From Patescibacteria group bacterium (GTDB lineage: Bacteria > Patescibacteriota > JACMRA01), in NCBI GenBank assembly GCA_029935375.1, contig JAOZKL010000027.1, positions 1 through 10,707 on the forward strand: 10,707 bases of DNA. Reading direction: 5' to 3'. The position numbers and the translations under genes are program-made. Under the pieces are notes generated by a model. The model was not told where the DNA came from. It ran no database searches and worked only from the letters and a program-made list of their open reading frames with translations. Positions 1 through 4,342 of the stretch are shown piece after piece (the stretch's first letter is position 1; every line of letters begins with the position of its first letter).

Positions 1-354
1 GTTATAAAAAAGGGAATAAGAGATACACTAAGGCCATGTCAGAAAACCCAGCACAGCTTAAGCAACTTCGATATAACTAAAGAACTTAAGCAAGAACTAA
101 AACTTTTTATAAAATATCTAGATGATATAATTAAAAAACTTGAAAAAGAGCTAGTAAGTCGATTTTGGCGGAAACTCTTTAATTACACACTATTAGGAAC
201 ATTTCTATCCTTTATAAGCCAGGGGTTTGAAATGAGTTGGAGTATACTTTATTTAATTCCTCTTTGTACACTAATCGTATGGGTATTCATTAGTTTTAAT
301 AAGATAACAAATAAGATAACAAATAAGATAATGCAAAGGATTAGCTTTTATTAG
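1..354 (+). CDS. C-terminal part of a membrane protein (5' end outside the window)
   Basis: The first reading frame is open from base 1 to a TAG at 352-354, giving 117 residues with no start in the window, so this is the 3' end of a longer gene. The visible part begins with a charged, probably helical stretch (roughly residues 25-55, rich in Lys, Glu, Leu and Ile). Two hydrophobic segments follow, at about residues 61-76 and 81-99, separated by a short loop, and then a short basic tail. The tail contains Asn-Lys-Ile-Thr repeated almost three times, encoded by a 12-bp tandem DNA repeat. Trp is written TGG and Gly GGN here, and there are no internal TGA codons. I do not recognise the family. 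A helical hairpin at the C terminus would fit a small integral membrane protein or a membrane-anchored domain. Confidence that it is coding comes from the long open frame with a sensible helix and membrane pattern. Confidence 0.6.
   Translation, partial: VIKKGIRDTLRPCQKTQHSLSNFDITKELKQELKLFIKYLDDIIKKLEKELVSRFWRKLFNYTLLGTFLSFISQGFEMSWSILYLIPLCTLIVWVFISFNKITNKITNKIMQRISFY
298..331 (+). repeat. 12-bp tandem repeat, about 2.8 copies, inside the membrane protein gene
   Basis: The unit AATAAGATAACA occurs at 298-309 and 310-321 and partly at 322-331 with no mismatch in the repeated part. It is in frame and encodes Asn-Lys-Ile-Thr units near the C terminus. Because the unit length is a multiple of three, copy-number changes would lengthen or shorten the protein tail without a frameshift. 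Confidence 0.85.
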
Positions 355-365
355 CTATATAATAA

Positions 366-394
366 TTGACAATAAAGATAATGTAGGGTTAATT
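366..394 (+). promoter_or_regulatory. Sigma-70-type promoter for the zinc-ribbon gene
   Basis: A perfect TTGACA lies at 366-371. Sixteen to seventeen bases downstream is a weak -10 (GTTAAT at 388-393 or TTAATT at 389-394). A transcript starting about seven bases after the -10 would begin at about base 400, essentially at the ATG at 402, so the mRNA would be leaderless or nearly so. The -35 is strong and the -10 uncertain. Confidence 0.5.
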
Positions 395-401
395 TATTAT
401 T

Positions 402-644
402 ATGCGAAATAAACATCTGAGCTGTAAGTATAAAAACCATTCCATTAGAACAATTCAAAACCCTTATGAATGTATAGTATGTGGATATGTAAGCAATGGT
501 AAAGATATAGATATAATCTGCCCTCAGTGTGGAAGCGAAATGATAACACACTCTAACTCAAAATATAACCTAAATAAAATAGAAAAATTATGTTTAACTT
601 CTTTAAGAAAAAACCAAATGACAAAGAGATTGCTTCTAAAATAA
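402..644 (+). CDS. Small rubredoxin-like zinc-ribbon protein
   Basis: This is an 80-residue ORF with a four-cysteine zinc or iron ribbon: Cys24-x2-Cys27-Gly and Cys40-Pro-x-Cys43-Gly, with Tyr22 before the first pair. That is the spacing of the rubredoxin-like ribbon at the C terminus of rubrerythrins and of many small regulatory or scaffold proteins. Electron transfer or a structural metal site are both possible and the sequence does not decide. The start is the ATG eight bases after a -10-like sequence, with no Shine-Dalgarno site. The last 18 codons overlap the next gene in another frame and look less protein-like than the ribbon. A slippery heptamer in this overlap could join the ribbon to the following protein as one 300-residue product. 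The ribbon is convincing; the C-terminal boundary is not. Confidence 0.6.
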   Translation: MRNKHLSCKYKNHSIRTIQNPYECIVCGYVSNGKDIDIICPQCGSEMITHSNSKYNLNKIEKLCLTSLRKNQMTKRLLLK

Positions 645-1303
645 TTGAATATCTCGATTTAATAACAAAATATTCAAAAGAATTTGAAAAGACAGAGAGC
701 TATTCGGTGGCATCAGATAATATATTGGCGTTTTACTGCTTACAACAAAAAACTGGTGAAGATTACTTAAATATTAAAAAAGGTGTTGCAAATATATCAA
801 GCAATGGACGAAGTATAAAGAAACTCAACACCCCAGAAATGATTTCTTTGCATAAAAGCTTTAAAAAACTGAGGATATCTTATGACAAACTATTTAATGT
901 TAGCTTGTATTATATAGACACAAGGTTTAAACTTCACCTTGAACTTTACCTTGAAAAGAGAAAACGAATAAATCGTTTTGCAGTTTATGAAGAAATTACT
1001 GCAGAAAAAATAATGAGAAGAAATAAAATGAAAAATAATATACCAAAAATTTGGCAAAAAGTATATGACACTGCTCAAGAAACCTATCAAAACTTACTAG
1101 CCTTATCAAAAGATCTCAGCAAAGCTCTACTATCTATTGATGATACAGATGCATTAAACTCGATAAAGAAGAAAGGTTATATAAACCTTGAAGCGCCGCA
1201 TTTTAGAAATATTGAATACCCAGCTCTCATCGCTCTGTCTTCTTTGCATTCAAAAACTGATAAATATGATCTGATGGATGGTAAGATAAAGAAAATGAGC
1301 TAG
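590..1303 (+). CDS. Hypothetical 237-residue, mostly helical cytosolic protein
   Basis: I do not recognise the family. The protein starts with Met-Phe-Asn-Phe-Phe followed by a Lys run, a common look for a genuine N terminus, and then continues as Lys/Glu/Leu-rich, probably alpha-helical sequence. A very basic stretch lies at about residues 118-148, and a Tyr/Gln-rich helix follows at about 150-180. It has no signal peptide, no membrane segment and only one Cys, near residue 50. It overlaps the preceding zinc-ribbon ORF by 55 bases in a different frame, without its own promoter or Shine-Dalgarno site, so it is likely translated from the same mRNA. That could happen by re-initiation or by -1 frameshifting at 608-614. 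The stop (TAG) lies seven bases from the stop of the convergent minus-strand gene. If frameshifting occurs, the functional protein would be a zinc-ribbon head with this helical body. Confidence 0.75.
   Translation: MFNFFKKKPNDKEIASKIIEYLDLITKYSKEFEKTESYSVASDNILAFYCLQQKTGEDYLNIKKGVANISSNGRSIKKLNTPEMISLHKSFKKLRISYDKLFNVSLYYIDTRFKLHLELYLEKRKRINRFAVYEEITAEKIMRRNKMKNNIPKIWQKVYDTAQETYQNLLALSKDLSKALLSIDDTDALNSIKKKGYINLEAPHFRNIEYPALIALSSLHSKTDKYDLMDGKIKKMS
608..614 (+). promoter_or_regulatory. Candidate -1 ribosomal frameshift heptamer A AAA AAC
   Basis: In the frame of the zinc-ribbon ORF the codons read AGA AAA AAC, which places the heptamer A AAA AAC in exactly the X XXY YYZ phase used by bacterial -1 slippage sites. 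A -1 shift here enters the frame of the downstream ORF at CCA (614) and gives a fusion of 71 + 229 = 300 residues. A weak possible stem (GAGAT 626-630 with ATCTC 651-655) lies downstream, and no Shine-Dalgarno stimulator is visible upstream. An ordinary overlap or a homopolymer error is equally possible. Confidence 0.3.
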
Positions 1304-1310
1304 TCTGTAC

Positions 1311-1946
1311 TTAAAGTTTTTTAGTTATTCTCAAAAAGATAGCCATAGAAAAACTAAGGGCAGTAGCATAAAGCAGTATACTTTGATTTGATATATCAAA
1401 CAGAAATAAAAGAACTATAATTTTTAATATTATTGATTTAGATATTATATTACTTAGCGCTGTTGTTATTAGACGATATTTACTCTCGCCTAAGAGATCA
1501 GGATTTGAAACAACTAGCTTGGCAGCTCCTATCAACCCTTCTTCGTGATCACCCGCTCCTTTAATTATTGGTATTGCCGTACTATTCACTAAGTTTATAT
1601 ATGGAGTTCTTTTGGGATCTATAAGATAAGGCAATTGACCAAGCATTGAAGAAAAGTTTTTGGAAATTATTTTTAGCTGATCATCGGTTATCTCATGTTC
1701 ATTTTGCTGCTGCTTTAAAAAGAGATAAAATAAAAATGTAGTATAGATTTTTTTCTCCAGTTTCTTTTCAATATGTATTTGTAAAACAAGGAAAAAAATA
1801 TAATATATCAACAGTGTTGCAAGAAATCCAAAAGATGTATTTAAAGGTTGGTCAAAACCCAATGTAAGATACAAAATAATAATTAATATTGCTAATATTA
1901 TTGGCTCTCCATATAACCACTTCCCTATATATTTTTCTTTTGCCAT
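1311..1946 (-). CDS. Four-helix integral membrane protein of unknown family
   Basis: This 211-residue protein has two hydrophobic segments near the N terminus (about residues 15-30 and 38-56) and two near the C terminus (about 170-184 and 188-205). The 110 or so residues between the pairs are soluble and probably cytosolic, given the Lys/Glu-rich flank after helix 2. This middle part contains a Gly-Ala-Gly-Asp-His-Glu-Glu-Gly stretch at about 130-137 and helical sequence rich in Gln and Glu near 78-95. No catalytic motif known to me is present, so I assign no function. The start is ATG at 1946 with no Shine-Dalgarno site. A TTGACA promoter directly upstream overlaps the end of the next gene. 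It converges with the gene ending at 1303 with no visible terminator between them. Confidence 0.8.
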   Translation of the reverse strand: MAKEKYIGKWLYGEPIILAILIIILYLTLGFDQPLNTSFGFLATLLIYYIFFLVLQIHIEKKLEKKIYTTFLFYLFLKQQQNEHEITDDQLKIISKNFSSMLGQLPYLIDPKRTPYINLVNSTAIPIIKGAGDHEEGLIGAAKLVVSNPDLLGESKYRLITTALSNIISKSIILKIIVLLFLFDISNQSILLYATALSFSMAIFLRITKKL

Positions 1947-1958
1947 AAGCTATAGACA

Positions 1959-1988
1959 ATTAATTACTGAGAAACCTTCTTTTGTCAA
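1959..1988 (-). promoter_or_regulatory. Promoter of the four-helix membrane protein gene, overlapping the upstream stop codon
   Basis: On the minus strand a perfect TTGACA (1988-1983) is followed after 18 bases by ATTAAT (1964-1959, four of six consensus positions). The TGA inside TTGACA is the stop codon of the neighbouring small membrane gene. The predicted transcript start is about five bases before the ATG at 1946, so the leader is extremely short. Confidence 0.5.
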
Positions 1989-2281
1989 GTGTTAAGCTCA
2001 CTATTCTTTATATCATTTAGAAAAACAATAGCCACAATAATATCTATAATATACCAAAGACTTTTGCTAAAATGAAACTGAATAATGGGGTTAAAAATAA
2101 TCACAATAACTAAAAAAATAAAAAGTTTATTACTTTTATTATTACTATATTCATAAAAAACAATACTTGCAACAATCGTTACAACCCATCTTAGTATTTG
2201 AAAGTAATAATATTGATGTGCCAGCAATGCACCAAAAAGCGCTACTGCAGAAATTATTTTTAGGTATTTTAAGTTTGTCAT
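1985..2281 (-). CDS. Small four-helix membrane protein, DUF6804-like
   Basis: This 98-residue protein consists almost entirely of hydrophobic helices, at about residues 7-21, 28-43, 52-66 and 76-88. Two signature stretches stand out: Tyr-Tyr-Tyr-Phe-Gln-Ile-Leu-Arg-Trp-Val-Val at about 24-34, and Phe-Asn-Pro-Ile-Ile-x-Phe-His followed by Trp-x-x-Ile-Asp at 63-80. From memory these match the small-membrane-protein family DUF6804, whose members have about 100 residues and no known function; I could not check this. The start is ATG at 2281, with no Shine-Dalgarno site and a leader of about 68 bases from a TTGACA/TTTAAT promoter. It is the only gene here that ends in TGA. An in-frame TAA follows seven codons later, so reading through would add only seven residues. 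Confidence 0.8.
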   Translation of the reverse strand: MTNLKYLKIISAVALFGALLAHQYYYFQILRWVVTIVASIVFYEYSNNKSNKLFIFLVIVIIFNPIIQFHFSKSLWYIIDIIVAIVFLNDIKNSELNT

Positions 2282-2355
2282 TAATAATTTATTTTTCTGA
2301 ATTAAACCTCATTACTACCTTCTTTTCTTCTGTAGTAGCCAACCTCTTCTTCAGA

Positions 2356-2383
2356 ATTAAACATCTTTTTACCTGCCTGTCAA
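2356..2383 (-). promoter_or_regulatory. Promoter of the DUF6804-like gene
   Basis: On the minus strand, TTGACA (2383-2378, perfect) is followed after 16 bases by TTTAAT (2361-2356, five of six consensus). The predicted start is near 2349, leaving a leader of about 68 bases before the ATG at 2281. Confidence 0.6.
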
Positions 2384-2526
2384 CTACCTATGCTTAAATT
2401 GCCAATTGAAGTACAACAACTTAGCTGTGAAAATATATATCCAAAAAAGCAATATTTGATGATTAGCAACAACCACAACCAACTGCTCCATTAAAACAGA
2501 TCAAGACGGGACGAATCGGGTAAAGT

Positions 2527-2554
2527 TTGACAAAAAGTGAAAAAGGTTTAATAT
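2527..2554 (+). promoter_or_regulatory. Promoter of the FecR/Fn3 surface protein gene
   Basis: TTGACA (2527-2532, perfect) is followed after 16 bases by TAATAT (2549-2554, four of six). The predicted start is near 2561, about 19 bases before the ATG at 2580. The leader is A/T-only near the start codon and has no Shine-Dalgarno site. Two CGGG motifs ten bases apart end seven bases upstream of the -35, where an activator could bind. Confidence 0.6.
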
Positions 2555-2579
2555 AGGGCGTAGATATTAAATATTTTTT

Positions 2580-4205
2580 ATGACTAACACATCAAAGGAA
2601 AGAAGTTTGAAGAGTTCAGTATTAAAATTTTCAGCCTTCATAATAACAGCAACTGTTGCGGTATTTCTCGTTTTTGTTGCGATTAATTATAGTGAAAACA
2701 AAAACACCATTGGAGCAGAACTGGCTTATGTAGACGGTAGCGTAGAATACAAAGAGTCAGACGGCGGATGGTTCAACGCAGAGAGCGGAACTAGCCTAAA
2801 AGAAGGGTATTCTGTAAGAACACTTGACGACAGCAAAGCTATTATTAATATTGATGATGGAAGTGCTATTAGATTGGATGCAAACTCTGAGATCAAGCTA
2901 ACATCAATGAATCCTGATGATCTAATCATTGATAATGAAGCTGGAAATGTTTACTCACGAGTTACAAAAGCTGACCGTGACTTTACAGTGCAAATAGATG
3001 ATTACAAGTTTCAATCATTGGGAACTGCATACATAACTATCAACACTGATGACGAAAAAGGTGTGAAAGTTTATGAAGATAATGTAAAAGTACTATACGA
3101 AAAAGGAGGTGAAGAAAAAGAGGTAACAGCACGAGAAGGGGAACAATACTATATCAAAAGCGATAAAGACACAGAGAAGATAACAGCTGTTGCAAACGAT
3201 GATGAGTTTACAAAATGGAACAAAGAAAGAGATGACAAATGGAAAGAAGATAGTCAAAAAGAGAAAGAAGAAGACGAAAACACAGAGGAAGAAACTGGTA
3301 CAGTCTCTGCAAGTGGAATAGTAACAGACACTGGAATGACAATCAATTGGAGTGTTGAAGGTGTATTAGATATATCAAAAGGTTTTAAGATTGCATATAG
3401 CTCTGATACAACAGCTCCAGTATATCCCGGAGATAAATACGTTTATGTATCAAATTCTAGCATAAGAACAACCAATGTAAACTTGGAAGATGGTGAAACA
3501 TACAATTTTAGAGTGTGTAGATACACAGGAGGTGCCTGCGACCACTACAGCCAAGTAATTACACTAACTGCACCAGAAAAACAAGCTCCTCAAGTTGGTG
3601 TTATATCAGCTACAGGAGAAAGAGGTCAGAAAGGTATACACGGAAGATGGACTGTTGAAGGAGATGTTAACCCTGTAAAAGGTTTTAAGATTGCATATAG
3701 TTCTAGCGATCAGACACCAACATACCCAGGAAACTCTGCTGTGTATATTTCGAATCCAGAACAAAGATCTCATTTTATAGAAGTACAAGATGGAAAAAGA
3801 TATTATATCCGTGTATGTAGGTATATTGGAGGAGATTGCGATTACTACAGCTCTACTGTAATGATTACAGCACCAACAAAACCAGCTCCCCCAGCTCCAG
3901 CCCCATCACCAACCAAAAGTATTACACTTAGCGCTGTAAATGTAAATACTGCTGGAAGTTATGTAACGTGGAATCTAAACTTTACATCAACAAATGGATT
4001 TAAAGTTGTGTGGTCCAAAAATGCATGGCCAACATACCCAACTAGAAGCGGAGATAAATACCAATATTACTCCAACTCAAGCCAAAGATCTCACTATCCA
4101 TCTGCTTTTAGTGGAGCAGGAACATATTATGTACGAGTTTGTGAATATTTGGGAGGAGGTAAATGTGGGATTTATTCTAACCAAGTTGCTATTATACTAC
4201 ACTAA
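2580..4205 (+). CDS. Membrane-anchored FecR-domain protein with three Fn3-like Cys-loop repeats
   Basis: This is a 541-residue surface protein. Residues 1-15 are basic and cytosolic, and 16-35 form one hydrophobic anchor or signal-anchor, so the rest should lie outside the membrane. Residues 45-195 resemble a FecR domain: Gly-Ser-Val-Glu-Tyr near 53, Gly-Ser-Ala-Ile-Arg-Leu near 94, and a Gly-Thr-Ala-Tyr followed by Val-Lys-Val near 148-171. A Lys/Glu linker (about 207-238) leads to three fibronectin-III-like repeats (about 240-331, 338-430 and 446-540). Each has a Gly-Phe-Lys strand (268, 368, 473) and ends in Arg-Val-Cys, Gly-Gly and a second Cys (313/320, 413/420, 521/529), probably a disulfide loop. 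Pro/Ala linkers separate the repeats. Classical FecR proteins are anti-sigma sensors, but no sigma factor gene adjoins, so an adhesion or surface-scaffold role is more likely (inference). Own promoter and terminator; no Shine-Dalgarno site. Confidence 0.88.
   Translation: MTNTSKERSLKSSVLKFSAFIITATVAVFLVFVAINYSENKNTIGAELAYVDGSVEYKESDGGWFNAESGTSLKEGYSVRTLDDSKAIINIDDGSAIRLDANSEIKLTSMNPDDLIIDNEAGNVYSRVTKADRDFTVQIDDYKFQSLGTAYITINTDDEKGVKVYEDNVKVLYEKGGEEKEVTAREGEQYYIKSDKDTEKITAVANDDEFTKWNKERDDKWKEDSQKEKEEDENTEEETGTVSASGIVTDTGMTINWSVEGVLDISKGFKIAYSSDTTAPVYPGDKYVYVSNSSIRTTNVNLEDGETYNFRVCRYTGGACDHYSQVITLTAPEKQAPQVGVISATGERGQKGIHGRWTVEGDVNPVKGFKIAYSSSDQTPTYPGNSAVYISNPEQRSHFIEVQDGKRYYIRVCRYIGGDCDYYSSTVMITAPTKPAPPAPAPSPTKSITLSAVNVNTAGSYVTWNLNFTSTNGFKVVWSKNAWPTYPTRSGDKYQYYSNSSQRSHYPSAFSGAGTYYVRVCEYLGGGKCGIYSNQVAIILH
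3377..3400 (+). repeat. 24-bp direct repeat, copy 1 (Fn3-like repeat 1)
   Basis: An identical 24-base stretch recurs at 3677-3700, exactly 300 bp downstream. It encodes the Lys-Gly-Phe-Lys-Ile-Ala-Tyr strand of the Fn3-like domain. Identity at DNA level within otherwise diverged repeats suggests recent duplication or gene conversion of the 100-residue unit. Confidence 0.85.
3677..3700 (+). repeat. 24-bp direct repeat, copy 2 (Fn3-like repeat 2)
   Basis: This is the second copy of the 24-base direct repeat at 3377-3400. The third Fn3-like domain carries only a diverged version (Gly-Phe-Lys-Val-Val-Trp), so repeats 1 and 2 are the youngest pair. Confidence 0.85.
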
Positions 4206-4228
4206 ATAAAATAAAAATAAAAGTTTTT

Positions 4229-4255
4229 ATCCTATCGTAATGATAGGATTTTTTA
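4229..4255 (+). terminator. Rho-independent terminator of the FecR/Fn3 gene
   Basis: An eight-base-pair perfect stem, ATCCTATC (4229-4236) with GATAGGAT (4242-4249), has a five-base loop and runs into a T tract (4249-4254). An A-rich stretch precedes it. It lies 24 bases after the stop codon. Confidence 0.85.
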
Positions 4256-4276
4256 TTGCCAAAATATTTCTAGCAC

Positions 4277-4305
4277 TTGACAAAAAGCAGTTAAAAGTGT
4301 TTAAT
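4277..4305 (+). promoter_or_regulatory. Near-consensus promoter of secA
   Basis: TTGACA (4277-4282, perfect), a 17-base spacer and TTTAAT (4300-4305, five of six) make the strongest promoter in the window. The predicted start is near 4312 with a leader of about 31 bases to the ATG at 4343. The leader contains a small palindrome, TTGAT-GA-ATCAA (4324-4335), and no Shine-Dalgarno site. Confidence 0.75.
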
Positions 4306-4342
4306 CTTTACCGTTATTCAAAATTGATGAATCAATCCGTTT

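Larger units (their letters stand above)
2282..2579. other. Intergenic region between divergent transcription units
   Basis: About 300 bases with no convincing gene. It holds the minus-strand promoter for the DUF6804-like gene (2356-2383) and that gene's leader, which contains a possible weak hairpin (TACTAC 2313-2318 with GTAGTA 2332-2337). It also holds the plus-strand promoter of the FecR/Fn3 gene (2527-2554), preceded by a small GC-rich patch in which CGGG occurs at 2507-2510 and 2517-2520. I see nothing else in 2400-2500 beyond a short CAAC-rich run. Confidence 0.7.

Noticed and set aside
348..365. TTATTA/TAATAA inverted repeat as a terminator of the first gene
   Set aside because: The stem is made only of A-T pairs, has no T tract after it and overlaps the stop codon, so it is probably a chance result of AT-richness.
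2302..2364. A 20-codon minus-strand ORF (ATG at 2364) ahead of the DUF6804-like gene, as a possible leader peptide
   Set aside because: Its ATG lies in the spacer of the TTGACA/TTTAAT promoter, upstream of the predicted transcript start, so it would not be on the mRNA.
2167..2397. A 76-codon plus-strand frame across the DUF6804-like gene and the intergenic region
   Set aside because: It is the antisense shadow of a well-supported membrane gene and has no promoter or protein family features.
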